From: Dama dama
Taxonomy: Eukaryota; Chordata; Mammalia; Artiodactyla; Cervidae
Length of the DNA: 64,000 bases
Assembly: GCF_033118175.1 (NCBI RefSeq)
Contig: NC_083688.1
Coordinates: 3,934,501-3,998,500, forward strand
Direction: 5' to 3'
Below the pieces are notes generated by a model. The model worked only from the letters and a program-made list of their open reading frames with translations. It was not told the DNA's origin and did not search any database. The translations under genes were made by a program, and so were the position numbers. Shown here piece by piece: positions 35,240 through 46,839 of this stretch. Within the stretch, counting starts at the first letter, position 1; every line of letters begins with the position of its first letter.

Positions 35240-35995
35240 GAAGAAGAACTAGAATGCAAGAACAATTATGCAAAGAGGGAGGTACTGTTACCTAAAGAAA
35301 CAGGGAAAGAAGAATGGAACAGACAGGCAAAAGGATTAGATGGAGGATTAGAGAGAAGGGCAGGGAAAAACCAAGCAGAGGAGAGGACGTGGAGAGGAAA
35401 GGGGTTCAGTCCTGGATCGGGGGAGTTTAAGGTGCCCGGACAGCATGAGGGGGAAAACCCCCACACCTCAGGAGGAGTCCTCTCTGTGAATTCCACTTGG
35501 CTTCCCATGAACTTGGAAGAGCCGTGCCTCCTTTCTCCAAAGCCCCAAGGGCTTCTAGGGCCAAACACTTTTCTCCGTGATTGGTCCTCCCTGGCCCGTT
35601 AGACGAGCTGACTCATCACTGCCCGCTCGCAGCAGAGTTGCACACCTCATGCGGCTCTGATCCTCCCCAGGGGACAGGACGGGAGAGGATGGGAGAGGAC
35701 GGCTCTGCTGCCTATGGAGAGTCTGTCTTCCTCCTCACCTCTGACCTGGCCCAGACAGAAGGCCCCTCATGGCGCTCTCTCTCGCTCTCTCTCTTCCCCT
35801 CTCTCCCCAGGGGCTAAGATCGGGAGCCTCTGTTCTTACTAGAAAGGGAGGGGGAGCAGGACAGGGAGAAGGCCAGAGCTTGTAAGGAGGAAGACTGGGG
35901 GTGAGAGAGATTAGCACGTTGTGGGGAGGAACTGCAAGACAGCTTAAAGCATTCCCCTGGAAATACCCTCCACCACGGGGAAGCGAGAGACCGTG
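35240..35995. other. Intergenic unique DNA
   Basis: No gene. A short ctctctcgctctctctct tract lies at 35776-35810. No interspersed repeat recognised. Confidence 0.4.
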
Positions 35996-36187
35996 GGCGC
36001 TGAGCCCGGAGACCAGGGTCAGCTCACCCTGACACTGGCCAGCTATGTGACCCTGGGCAGGGTCCTAAAACTCTCTCCATGTTACTTTCCTCACCTGAAA
36101 GACGGTGATAGTGATCCTGCCTCGTGGAGTCTTGGGGAGACTGTAGCTTCATTTACTCAATCAGTTAATACATGTGCTCCGCTTAGC
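35995..36187 (+). mobile_element. MIR SINE
   Basis: Sense MIR: gccagctatgtgaccctggg, then ttcctcacctgaaagacggt. A Bov-tA abuts its 3' side. Confidence 0.75.
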
Positions 36188-36189
36188 TC

Positions 36190-36418
36190 TCGGGCTGCCC
36201 AGGCGGCACCAGTGGTAAAGACCTCGCCTGCCAATGCAGGAGACGTAAGAGATGAGGGCTCGATCCCTGGGGCAGGAAGATCCCCTGGAGGAGAGCATGG
36301 CGACCCACTCCAGTATTCTTGCCTGGAGAATCCCATGGACAGAGGAGTTAGGCCGGCTACAGTCCACGGGATCGCAGAGAGTCAGACACGACTGAAGCGA
36401 CGGAGCACGCATGCGCAC
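36190..36418 (+). mobile_element. Bov-tA SINE
   Basis: Full sense copy from the tRNA-like head to gtcagacacgactgaagcga. Confidence 0.92.
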
Positions 36419-36509
36419 TTAGCGCTTGGGAGAAAATGAGCCCTGGGTAAAGGGTGTTTGCTTGCGGTCCATCCAATCTGGCTTCATTTGTACAACTCTC
36501 TTGGGTTTT

Positions 36510-36930
36510 GAAATGGACACATGGTTACATGGATATACGGATAGATAGATGATGGATGGATGATGGATAGGTAAGTAGTTACACAAGTGGATGATTGTAA
36601 GAAGCATGGATAATGTCTGCCTATTGGATGGATGGATGGGTGGGTAGGTGTTGGATGGATAGGTGGATAATGGATGGGGTTCCCTGGTGGCTCAGATGGT
36701 AAAGAATCCGCCTGCAGTGTGGGAGACCTGGGTTCGATCCCTGGGTTGGGGAGATCCCCGGGAGGAGCATGGCAACCCACTCCAGTATTCTCGCCTGGAG
36801 AATCCCGTGGACAGAGGAGCCTGGCGGGCTACAGTCCGTGGGGTCACAGACAGTAGTGCACGACAGTGACTCAGCACACACACTCGTGGGTGCATGTCTG
36901 CTTGTGGATGGATAGGTAGTTGGATGAGAC
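36510..36930 (+). repeat. (GATG)/(GGTA)-type microsatellite split by a SINE
   Basis: Irregular gatggatgg / gataggtgg units at 36530-36675 and again at 36905-36925, with a Bov-tA inserted between. Confidence 0.8.
36676..36882 (+). mobile_element. Bov-tA SINE
   Basis: Full sense copy (ggttccctggtggctcagat to cgacagtgactcagc) inside the GATG-type repeat. Confidence 0.92.
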
Positions 36931-37099
36931 ACCAAAATGTCTAATACATATTTTCTGTCCTCACTGGGCTCATAGTTCAGTAGAAAACAAAGACACAGAA
37001 ACAGATTATTACAACGACAGAGAGAGGCAGAAAATCCAGCTTGGACAGGGCAGAGGGCAGCGGCAACCAAGAGTTAGCCTGTCAGAAGAGGAAAGAGAG

Positions 37100-37620
37100 T
37101 GGGGGTAGTTTCTGCCCTTAAGAAACTCACGATCTAATTAAATAATTTGCCCCTTCAGATTCTTTTTCAAAGTGAGCCAGGTATAAATAAATCTGTAAAC
37201 AGAACAGTTAAGTAAACAAGGTGTTCTTTAAAAAGCAGTGAGCTCAAATGTATAATAACTCCCAATTCAAAACATCATTTTCTCCTTGGAACAACCTCAG
37301 AGTTAATTCCCCAAATGTGCCAGAACACACACATTTCTTTGTCCCTGCTGCTCGGCGTCACCTCCCTGGGCCTCCTGTGCTACCGTGAGAGGAAAATAAA
37401 TACACGAAGCCAGCCCCACCCGGCACGTCCCCGGCTGCGTGCTGCAGGGTGGAACAGGCTTGATCATCACAGGGAGCACTCTGCTCCTGCCCCCGAAAGA
37501 GGGGCCACACGTCCACAAGTTGGTGCGTTGCGTGACTGCCCATTAGTGGATTAGGCTTTAGGCTTAAAAAGGGAAATAATTCATGGCAGGAAATTTGAAA
37601 AATACCCGACTGAGGGTCAT
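37100..37620. other. Unique intergenic DNA
   Basis: AT-rich, well-ordered first half (37120-37320, with ctaattaaataatttgcc) then GC-rich. No repeat recognised. Possible conserved element. Confidence 0.35.
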
Positions 37621-37621
37621 G

Positions 37622-37843
37622 GCAGGCTGCCCCGCTGGCTCAGCAATAAAGAATCTGCTTGCGAGGCAGGAGAGGCAGCACACTCAGGGTTCGAACCCTG
37701 GGTTGGGAAGATCCCCTGGGGAAGGAAATAGCAACCCACTCCAGTATTCTTGCCTGGAGAATCCCATGGACTGAGGAGCCTGGCAGGCTACGATCCATGG
37801 GGTCACGAAGAGTCGGACACGGCTGAAGCGACTGAGCGCACAC
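37622..37843 (+). mobile_element. Bov-tA SINE
   Basis: Full sense copy from ctgccccgctggctcagcaa to gacacggctgaagcgactga. Confidence 0.92.
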
Positions 37844-37844
37844 G

Positions 37845-38925
37845 TGAGTCGTTGATTCCACGTCTCTCCTCCCAGCAGCCCCAGACTCGGTCTTGAACCA
37901 GCTCTGCCACAGGCCTCTGTGCAACCGGCTGGCGGGGCGGAGAGGGGGCACCTGACGTCCCCATCTGCCAAACAGAAGGGTCTGATGGGGGGTGACTTCT
38001 AAGCACTCAGGTCTCACACTCAGCAACATACAATTTTTATTTGTAGGTTAAAAATGAGAGAATATCAAGAGTTTTTGAAAGATCAAATGGCCTGAGGTGA
38101 GTCGCCGCTCCTCTCGGAGACCCTACCTATCATCCGAGGAGAGAAGGCCGTCATCCAGCCTCACGGCAGGGCCGCGGGGTTCCAGTGCAACCGTATCCCC
38201 ATGAAAGGGACAGTCCCCGTGAAGGGACTGAACGGTAGAGCTCCACCCCAGTGGAGAAGGAGATGGCGTTCTGGCCATTTGGAGGGAGGAAGAGGCAGAA
38301 GCCGTGGCGGGTGGGGGGAGGAATCCACTTGGAGGTATGTCACGGCACACCAGCTCAGAAGGACCCTGGGAGATCCTTTAGGTGGGCAACCGAGGCCCAG
38401 AGGAGCCCCGGGCCCCCCTCCCGAGTCAGTGGGGGTGCCGGGACTAGACCCAGGTCTCCTCATGACCAGGATGCTGCTATCACAGGTCCAGGCATGGCCG
38501 GTGGGGGGGCTTCCTCCTCTGGGGTCTCAGATCTCGGGGTAAGGCAAGATCGGACGGATTCCGCGTCTCTCCTCCCAGCAGCTTCCCCAGAGACACGAAC
38601 CACACATGGGGGCGGGGGCAGGCGACAACAGCCACCCTGGCGGCGGGAACAATGGTGTTCCCTCGGCAGCTGGGGAGTGGGTGGCCGAGAAAGGTGGTGT
38701 TTTCTCCTTGTGATACGGGCACGCTGGCGAGGTTCGTGAAGCTTGCTGCTGCAGCTGCTATCTCGGCGTGGGGAAAATGGGGAGGGGGACAGGAGATGGG
38801 GGGGGGTTCTTGAAGCAAGTGGCAGCAGTCCAGAGCCACCTCCACGGAAACGGGCGCTAACCCCTTACTGCCCTTTGCTGGCTGCCTGTGACGGGCCAGG
38901 CTCCGGGGGAGAGTTGGAAGCTGTG
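37845..38925. other. GC-rich intergenic DNA with one MIR
   Basis: Mostly unique. An antisense MIR lies at 38370-38470 (accgaggcccagaggagccc, gggactagacccaggtctcc). Overlapping open frames are unsupported. Confidence 0.45.
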
Positions 38926-39095
38926 TTGCGGAGTCAGGTCCCGAGTTCTACCTGTGTTCAAATCCAAGTTCTACCACTTCAGATCTATGCAGCTGCAAGC
39001 AGAGATTTCACCTCTTCACTCCAGTTTCCCTCGGTGTTAAAAGAGTTTAATCGTGGTATCTCCCACAAAGGGTTATGGAGAGGATGACATGTGAC
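38925..39095 (+). mobile_element. MIR SINE
   Basis: Sense MIR: gttcaaatccaagttctacc, then tcactccagtttccctcg. Confidence 0.7.
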
Positions 39096-39247
39096 AGTCC
39101 AAAGGGCTGTCTGACATCAGACTCCTGAGAAACATCCTCTGAGATGAAGGTCTGAATGCAGGAGGTTTGTCAGGGAAGGCTCTTGGCAGACGGGTGCGTG
39201 GAGCAAGCAGGTCTAGGCAGAGGGAAAAGAGGATCCTTGCAGTTGCA

Positions 39248-39450
39248 GGAGCTTCCATGGTGGCTCAGATGGGAAAGCGTCTGCCTGCAATGCAGGAGAC
39301 CCAGGTTCAATCCCTGGGTCAGGAAGATCCCCTGGAGAAGGAAATGGCAACCCACTCTAGTACTCTTGCCCAAAAAATTCCATGGACAGAGAAGCCTGGG
39401 GGGCTACACTCAATGGGGTTGAAAAGAGTCGGACACGACTGAGAGACTTC
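39248..39450 (+). mobile_element. Bov-tA SINE
   Basis: Full sense copy, ending in gacttcactttctttcttct. Confidence 0.92.
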
Positions 39451-39659
39451 ACTTTCTTTCTTCTTTCTTTCTGCAGTTGCTACCATCTGGAGCTCCGAAC
39501 TCACCCTTTGCGTTCTTCTCCACTGAGGCCAGGGCGCTGTGCCCCAGGAACAGGTGTGACCTTGACTTGGGCTGAGGGCAACACTCCTGGAAACTGGGAG
39601 ATGAGTGTCTTGGTCCTGAAGTGCATTGCATCACCCACTAGCAGATTTTAGGACTCAAA

Positions 39660-39885
39660 CAACACTGTTAATACCATCGTCATCACCATCAGTGACATTA
39701 TCACCACCACCCCCATCGTCATCTTGTTTAACCTTCAAAACCACCCTGGGAAGTGGATGCTGCTAATATCATTTTACAAAGAAGAAAACCGAGGCCCAGA
39801 GAGGTGAACTGACTTACCCAAGGATGCACAGCTGGGCGTGACAGAGCCAATACTGGGGAACCAGACCTGTCTAGGCTCATTCCAG
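39660..39885 (-). mobile_element. MIR SINE, near full length
   Basis: Antisense MIR: cgaggcccagagaggtgaac, cttacccaaggatgcacagc, with a cat-rich 5' side (atcgtcatcaccatc). Confidence 0.8.
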
Positions 39886-40399
39886 GGCTGACGCCTCTTT
39901 ACCCCAAGATGAAGTCTGTCCATCCCAATCACCCTTCCTTCCAGAGTTGGACAGATTGCCCCCTACACCAAGAATGGGAGTTCACTCCCACCAGGGCGGC
40001 CAGATTCAGCGCCAAACCCTGACTGATGGAGCCTAAGTCAGCTCTCCAAAGCCTTTACCCCCTGAAGCCCCGGATCCATGCTGAAGAAGTCAGGCTCCCT
40101 TTCACACGTGTTTCAACCAGAACTGTCCGCTTCCAGGGTGAGAGAAGGGAGCCCCAGAGGGTGGCGCTTTGAAAGAGCTGAGAGTCATAAGCCCACCCCC
40201 GTGTCTTCCCACGTGCCCGTGAGATGCACTTGGCGACTCCTTCCTGGAGAGACCCTGCTGAGGGCCCCCAGGGCCCCACCCCTGCCCCCCTGCTTCCCAC
40301 CTCCCATCACAGCAGCCTCCCGTCCCCCCAACACCCCGCCTGCTCTCACCCTGCCCCCCGCCAGCCCCTTGCCTCTTGCGGGTGGCCCCGTTACCCAGA

Positions 40400-40605
40400 T
40401 CCTCTCCCGCCTTCCCCCCATTCACTCTGTGGGCCCCAGCTTCGACGTCAGCTTCCCCAGGCAGCCATGACCTCCAAAGCCCAGGGCCAGGACTGCTCTC
40501 ACCCACCACACCGAGAGCCTTGTGTGGATGTGGGCTGTATCTTATTGACCACACACAGTGACCAGCACATGGCCTGTGATGAATAAAGGGTGAATGAATG
40601 AAGGG
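40400..40605 (+). mobile_element. L2 LINE 3' end
   Basis: Sense L2 terminus: ccagcacatggcctgtgatg, then aataaagggtgaatgaatga. The upstream part is weak. Confidence 0.55.
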
Positions 40606-40827
40606 TGGCGGAAGGAGAGTCACTCGGTGAGATTTACCCTCGCTGCCGAGAGATAACCCAAGATCCGAGACAGCCCTTGCCCCAAAGTCTCAGGATGCCT
40701 GACCCCTGTCCTCTGCCCCACATCATTCCCCAGTCTGCCATCGAGGGAATCTCCCTGGAACCCAACAGTGAGAACCAAATTGGCTCCCAGACAGATATGT
40801 TGCAATTGTCCTAAAATAATAGCCACT

Positions 40828-40926
40828 AAGAGTTGGTAATGGACAGGGGTGTCTGGCGTGCTGCCGTCCATGGGATCGTAAAGAGTCGACACGACTGAGC
40901 TACTGAACTGAACTGAACTGAACTGA
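40828..40926 (+). mobile_element. BovB 3' terminus with (GAACT)n tail
   Basis: Sense fragment: gttggtaatggacagggg, gtcgacacgactgagctact and four gaact units. Confidence 0.88.
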
Positions 40927-40929
40927 GGG

Positions 40930-41030
40930 TCCTTAAACACTTATTGACACCAGATTAGGAAAGTGAAACCAGAGAGGGTGAGCGAGCTCTCCAAGATCAC
41001 CCAGCAAGCTAGCAGCCCAGCCTGACTGGC
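40930..41030 (-). mobile_element. MIR SINE fragment
   Basis: Antisense MIR: gtgaaaccagagagggtgag, then caagatcacccagcaagc. Confidence 0.6.
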
Positions 41031-41289
41031 TGCACCAGTCAACCATACCCCCGCCCCGCTCCGGGACCACAGGAAATCCAAGCGGCTCTTTCACAAAGTC
41101 CCAAGAGACCAGCAACCCCACTGGCCACTCTCTCTAGAGGCATCAAGGGGAGGACACCTTTCTTCTCTCGTTCCGGGAAGTTTTCTAGAGTCCAGAGACC
41201 CCTGCCGCCCATCATCCCCACTTTCCTGTCTCCCCTCTCTCCTTGTTTCTCTGGCCATCAAGCTCTGCAGGGGCGGGGAGCGTGGGAGG

Positions 41290-41620
41290 TTGGCACCAGG
41301 GAGGCTGCAGGTTGGAAATAAATTCTAATCAAACACAGAATCATTCCATCTTCTCCCTCTGCTCTGAGGACAGCGTTTTCACCGGGTATTACTCATATGT
41401 TCGGAGAGAAATCTTTTGAGGCTTTCTCAGAGCCAGAGGGGAACTTGCAGGGTTGGGAGGATAAAAATCTTTTCTTTTTTTTTCCCCCCAGGCGGGCTCT
41501 AAGCTTTTATTATCTTCTCTCTCTGCCTCTCATTAAGGCAGGACTTTGAGCAGATAGATTTCATCTGGCCCCTCTTTTGCCGTCTTAAAGGCACAGGACC
41601 GTGGGGGCGCTCACAGCTGA
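41290..41620. promoter_or_regulatory. Candidate conserved non-coding element
   Basis: 330 repeat-free, AT-balanced bases with ordered motifs: gaaataaattctaatcaaac, gcttttattatcttctctct (TTATC) and gcagatagatttcatctgg (GATAG). The texture differs from the GC-rich neighbours. Conservation untested. Confidence 0.35.
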
Positions 41621-41962
41621 CTAAAGCCTAAAGGCAGAGAAGTGCCAAGGTCAGGGAGGGTGAAATGGGGGAGAGGCAGCCCTGCCCGTTACGAGGAAGA
41701 CACAGGAGGGGATAGCAGGGGCCGGATGCGCGTGGCCAGTGACGGCAGGGGTCACGAAGAGCAAGGAACTCACGAGGGAAAGGATAACCATTCTCACAAG
41801 CAAGGACCAGAGGAGCCCAGGAAAACAACTCTGCTATTCAGGAGGACCTCACAGCCTCCGTGCCGTGCTGTGCTGAGTCGCTTCAGTCAAAAATAAATTT
41901 AAAAAAAAATCATTAAGAATATTATTAAAAAAAAAAACCTTAGGAAAGTTCTCGGGGTGGGG

Positions 41963-42118
41963 GGTGGGCGGGAGGGAGGGGTCAGCGGTTAAGAAGACTC
42001 TGCTTCCAGCACAGAGGGTACAGGTTTGATCCCTGGTTGGGGAACCAAGATTCCACATGCCTTGCCAGGCGGCCAAAAATATAAAATAACAACAACAACA
42101 ACAACAAAAAAACCACTT
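41963..42118 (+). mobile_element. tRNA-derived SINE, short
   Basis: gtcagcggttaagaagactc, then ggttggggaaccaagattcc and a caacaacaacaac tail. Confidence 0.78.
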
Positions 42119-42119
42119 T

Positions 42120-42960
42120 AATGCTATCTCTGTCCCCAGATCGGACCCCCAGTCTAACCACGTGTATCTCCCCTCCCAGCCAGCACCCAGTCCCGGCTGC
42201 CATCACGTCCTCGTTAAGCGCTGTAGCAGCCCCACTTGCCCCCCACTCCCAGTCTTTCCCACCCCATCCTGAAGCCCCTCTTCCACCCAGCGGCACCCGT
42301 GAGCATCTAGAAGCTAAAACCGAGCCACGTCACCACCCTGCTTAAACCCCTTCACGCTGCGCGCCCAGATGCTCAGTCGTGCCCGACTCTGCGGCCCCCT
42401 GGACTGCAGCCCGCCAGGCTCCTCTGTCCATGGGATTTCCCATCAAGAATACCGGAGTGGCTTTACCATTCCCTTCTCCGGGGGATCTTCCCGACCCAGG
42501 GATCGAACCTGAGTCTCCTCAATCAGTTCAGTTGCTCAGTCGTGTCTGACTCTTTGTGACCCCCTGGACTGCAGCACACCAGGCCTCCCTGTCCATTGCC
42601 AACTCCCTACCTCTCCTGAATTGGCAGGCGGATTCTTTACCCCTAGTGCCGCCTGGGAAACCCCTTCTCACTGTGACCAGAACCGAACCCAGCACGGCCT
42701 GCGAGGCTCTGAGCGCTACGGCTCCTCCGGCCTCATCTCCAGGCCCCAGCCACCCTGTCCTTCTCTCTGTCCCTGGAAGGCACCAGGTTCTCTCCCCAAG
42801 GTCTTGTCACAGGTGCCTCCTCCTCAGAGCGGCCTCCCCCACCCACCTGAGCTAAGGAAACCCTGCCCCCGTCATCCCTGCCTCATCGTCCCCTGTCATC
42901 TCTGAGCTAGCTTTGCGCTGTGTCTGTGACTGAGTTCATGGCCCTCTCCCGAAACTCCCT
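42120..42960 (+). mobile_element. L2 LINE interrupted by SINE/LINE insertions
   Basis: Sense L2-type blocks on both sides of a Bov insertion: gtcaccaccctgcttaaacc at 42329 and cctcctcctcagagcggcct at 42815. Confidence 0.55.
42366..42660 (-). mobile_element. Bov-tA SINE split by a BovB fragment
   Basis: Antisense Bov-tA at 42366-42520 and 42608-42660, interrupted by an 87-base antisense BovB 3' end starting at its cagttcag tail. A short tctcct duplication flanks the insert. Confidence 0.85.
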
Positions 42961-42999
42961 CCCCTGGATGGTGCTGGGGTGGCGTGGGCAGCGAAAGTC

Positions 43000-43505
43000 A
43001 GCCTGCCCAGGATGTGGAAGGCGAGCATGAAGGGGCAGCAGCTGGAAGTGGATATCACAGTCTGAAGGTCGGGGGGTGCACCCTTACCGCTGATCTATGG
43101 CCCACCCTTGGCAAGGAGCGGCCCCCGACCCTGCAGCCCTTCTCTCTCCCCCGATCGCCCCCTCCAGCCTCTCAGAATCCTGGACCAAGTGAGTGTGCAG
43201 CTCCACGGTGACAGGGGCCAGCTCACCCAGGAGGTCACCCCGGCACCAAGGTGGGCGGTGGGGAGACACATGCGTTCCAATCTGTCCTTCCCTCCTTCCC
43301 GACCCCCAGAACAGACCTCAGAAGCAGAGGAGCAGCCCGCACACACAGCCCCCCACGGGCCCACTTGAATAAGGTCAGTGTGTGTTAATAAAGCCTTATT
43401 CTGGACCATTAGTAACAGTGCTGCGTCTCTGATTAAAGCCCGGTGGCTCTCAGCTCCGTGTGATCTCATCGGCGCTGAAGGCTAGCTGAGTTAATGTGCT
43501 CACTG
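43000..43505. other. Intergenic unique DNA
   Basis: No gene or firm repeat. A gtgtgttaataaagcc stretch lies near 43380. Confidence 0.35.
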
Positions 43506-43509
43506 TCTT

Positions 43510-43645
43510 TGCCACCACTAGATGGGAAGATGCTTGAAGGCAAGGAACCTGTCCGCCTTCTCTCAGCTGTGCCCTCGGCACGTGGAACAGATGCTGGCAC
43601 ATAACAGGGGCTGAGTAGTGACTGAGGGATGGATGAGCTGCCACT
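43510..43645 (+). mobile_element. L2 LINE 3' end
   Basis: Sense L2: gcttgaaggcaaggaacctg, then gctggcacataacaggggct. Confidence 0.7.
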
Positions 43646-43721
43646 AGCTGGCAGGATTAGTGAACAAGACAAAGGCACCACTGACCTAAAAAGGTGACTG
43701 GCCAACACTGTCCACACCAAG

Positions 43722-43802
43722 TATTGGGCTGGCCAAAAAAGTTCACTTGAGTTTTTTCCATAAGATGGTACGGAAAACCCAAACTTTTCGGCCAACCCCA
43801 TA
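43722..43802. mobile_element. Mariner-type MITE
   Basis: 81-base near-palindrome bounded by TA dinucleotides. Left end attgggctggccaaaaaag; right end cttttcggccaacccca. It matches the short internally deleted mariner copies common in ruminants. No transposase remains. Confidence 0.8.
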
Positions 43803-43804
43803 TA

Positions 43805-44412
43805 CGCACAGCACAAAGGAGACCCGTCCCCCTGCCTCTAACTGCGTCCTGCCCAAAGATGTCCCCCAACTCACGGGCACCCCTCCCGCTCACTGCCCAC
43901 CTCCTGCAAAGAATGGCCAAGGCTCTCCATCTCCCCCGCCCACCTCTCCTGGCTCCCAACCTCCTGCATTCTGCTTCTGGCCTCAAGGTCACAGAGGTGA
44001 CCAGCCCCAAGGCCACCCTGTCCAGGTACCACCAGGCCCTGGATCTCCCCTAACCCTATCCCCACTGCCCTTTCCTCAAGCTCTCATCCCGTCTCTGAGA
44101 ACAGGCCTCTTCTGGCCTCCCAAGCCTTCAAGGGACTGTTCCCCAATGAAGGTTGTCCCCTCCATTCCCCCTTCTCTCTTCTTCTTCCCCCAACTTCTCA
44201 CCATGTATCCCCGCCCAGACCCCAGCCCAGTCATACCCACCCTCATCACCTGATGCTTTGCTTCCAGGATCATAACCTCGAATCAGTGGTACCTCCCAGT
44301 CGCAACGACCCTCTCAATCACCCCCATTCCCAACCGTCTGCCAAAAGTGTGACGTTTTGACACAGTCTCAAACCCGGGTGCAGCAGGTGGATGTGTCCAA
44401 GTGCAAGTTCCT
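43805..44412. other. Pyrimidine-rich intergenic DNA
   Basis: No gene recognised. The 168-residue open frame here is low-complexity, proline-rich and unsupported. Confidence 0.35.
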
Positions 44413-44414
44413 GC

Positions 44415-44672
44415 TTCTTGCTGAAGCTGAAGCTCCAATACTTTGGCCACCTGAGGCAAAGAACTGACTCATCGGAAAAGACCCCGATGCTGGGAAAGAT
44501 TGAAGGCAGGAGGAGAAGGGGACGACGGAGGATGAGATGGTTGGATGGCATCACTGACTCACTGGACATGAGTTTGAGTAAACTCTGGGAGTTGGTGATG
44601 GACAGGGAGGCCTGGCGTGTTGCAGTCCATGGGGTCGCAGAGAGTTGGACACGACTGAGGGGCTGAACTGAT
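44415..44672 (+). mobile_element. BovB (RTE) LINE, 3' end
   Basis: Sense copy whose frame still reads LKLQYFGHLRQR ... MRWLDGITDSLDMSLSK to a VHGVAESWTRL end, i.e. the reverse-transcriptase C-terminus. Fragment only. Confidence 0.93.
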
Positions 44673-44965
44673 TATCAAGCAGTAGTCCCAAGCCACATAG
44701 CTGACCCTAAGCCTTTTGAGTCTTGAGAACAGACTTTGGGAAGGGGAGGGGAATGTCTCAAACCACTCATCAGACAAAACCAAGCTCAGTGCCATCCCTG
44801 TCATCCATGACGCCCTGTCTCACGCGCAGAGCGCAGCACACAGTAGGACTTGAAAAACATGGGATGAATGAAGATGAAGATGGATTAACGCATAGAGGGC
44901 AAGGCCTCTCTGAGGGATCTCACTCCTGGAGGTCTGTCTTTTTTGCTGATTCAAAACCCAGGGAC

Positions 44966-45286
44966 TGGGCTTCCCTGGTGTTTCGGTGGTGAAGGGTCTG
45001 CCTGCCAGTGCAGGAGACACGGGTTTGATCCCTCATCCGGGAAGATCCCACATGCCTGGCAGCAACTAAGCCCGCGTGCCACGACAGCTGAGCCCGTGCT
45101 CTAGAGCCCGGGCGCCCCAGCTGAACAAGGACTGCAGCCCGCACGCCCTAGAGCCCGTGCTCAGCAGCCGGAGAAGCCACCACCATGAAAAGCCTGCACG
45201 CCACAACTAGAGAAAAGTCCGTGCAGCGGCGAAGGCCAGCACGGCCACAAATTAACAAGTAAAGTTATAGATTAAAAAAACCAGAA
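44966..45286 (+). mobile_element. CHR-2-type SINE, full length
   Basis: The head ggcttccctggtgtttcggt is followed by the gcccgtgctctagagcccgg body, with an A-rich end. Confidence 0.9.
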
Positions 45287-45799
45287 GAAAAAGAAGTCAC
45301 TCAGTTTTCCTTGTATCTCCCATGTATACAGGAGGTCTATGTGTTACAAAACTCTTGCCTGTTTTTCTCTGTTTTAAAAGAAAATAAGGAAGGGGGTTGG
45401 ACTACTTCGTGGGAGGCCAAAGTAAGGACAGAGGGGCAGGGGTGGATGACACGCATCCCCAAGGGAGAAAGTAAGAGGGGGCCCCCAGTGATGATGACTG
45501 AGACCCAGGGGACACAGAGTGGTTGAAACCTGCACCCGCAGCTTGTAAAAATTCCTGCAAGGCTTTTTGTAATTAGGCCCAGGGGAGGACAATCAGATAC
45601 AACCACTCTTAGAGCATTCTGGTTACACCACCTGCCTGGACCCCACAACACAGCCAGCCCAGGGCACAGACCCCGAGATGCGGGCTGACTCCAAAAGCTC
45701 CCCCAGTCTCCAGCCCCTCTGCAGGGGGAGCACGTGCAGGGCATTTAACACTCCTGGGGTGACACTCCCACTAATACCATACCTGACTGTCTGCAACAG

Positions 45800-45940
45800 G
45801 CCCATCATCCAGGTAGGTGTTACTGTCTCCATTTAACAGACAAGCAAACTGAGGCTCAGAGATGTTACGTGAGTTGCCCGAGAGCTGGCAAGAGGTTTTA
45901 TGAGATCTGGACTCAGGTCCGCCTGACTGGGACCTCCTCC
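45800..45940 (-). mobile_element. MIR SINE fragment
   Basis: Antisense MIR: ctccatttaacagacaagca, then aactgaggctcagagatgtt. Confidence 0.75.
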
Positions 45941-46423
45941 TCCTCCCTACTCCAACCTGCTATCTGAAACCTAGAAACTCACAAATGAAATTCACAATAC
46001 AGGCCCACATGAGAAGTTCAATCGTGGAGTCAGTGCTCACATTTGGTGCTCAGAATACGTGATAATGGCACACAGTTGGTGCTGTTCACAGTAGGCGTTT
46101 CACGACGCACAAGAAACGCACACACTAGATCACGACGGTGATGACAGACGTTTCCAGGGAGAGTGTCACAGGAACACGGCAACACCCACAGGCCCATTTT
46201 CACAGGTGGGTTTATCAACCTAGTCAGTTGTCATCCAGCAGGGACTGGGGCTCTGGGGACTGGGGCCTTTGACAGGTAAGGGGCAGGGCTGGAGGAGTCA
46301 GGCAGAGCGGAGAACAGAACCAGGACAGGCGGCAGAGCAGGCAGGAGGGACCAGAGGGGTTGGGGGAAGGTCAGAACGCAGGGACGAGGGGGCATGTCAG
46401 GGACCAGGTGGAGGTTTAAGGCC

Positions 46424-46587
46424 ATCTTTGTGGCTCAGCGGGTAAAGAATCCACTGGCAATGTGGGAGACCTGGGTTTGATCCTTGGGTTGGGAAGAAGG
46501 GAAAGGCTACCCACTCCAGTATTCTGGCCTGGAGAATTCTGGGTCACAAAGAGTGGGACAGGACTGAGAGACTCTCACTTCCACTTT
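46424..46587 (+). mobile_element. Bov-tA SINE, internally deleted
   Basis: Sense copy missing part of the Bov-A body after ctggagaattctgg. Confidence 0.88.
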
Positions 46588-46839
46588 GTCAATGACTGTT
46601 GGGCTCCACCACTAGTCAGAAGAATCTCAATGGCGATAGTGTTGGCAATGACAGTGCCCGACATGAAGTCTCCCCTGAGGCTCCAGGTGGGTGTCGGACT
46701 CCCCCCCCTCTTTACTCACAGAACTTGGAGACTGCCCTGTCACCTCAGGGCCTGGTTGCCTGTCTGCCTCCCAGACCGCAAGCAGATTTGCAGCCCTGAC
46801 ACTAGATCTAATTATTTATCCACCATTAAATAGCTTCCT

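Noticed and set aside
36676..36760. tRNA-like sequence with a B-box-type gttcgatccc motif
   Set aside because: It is the tRNA-derived head of a Bov-tA SINE; similar heads occur in the other SINEs. No stand-alone tRNA gene is seen.
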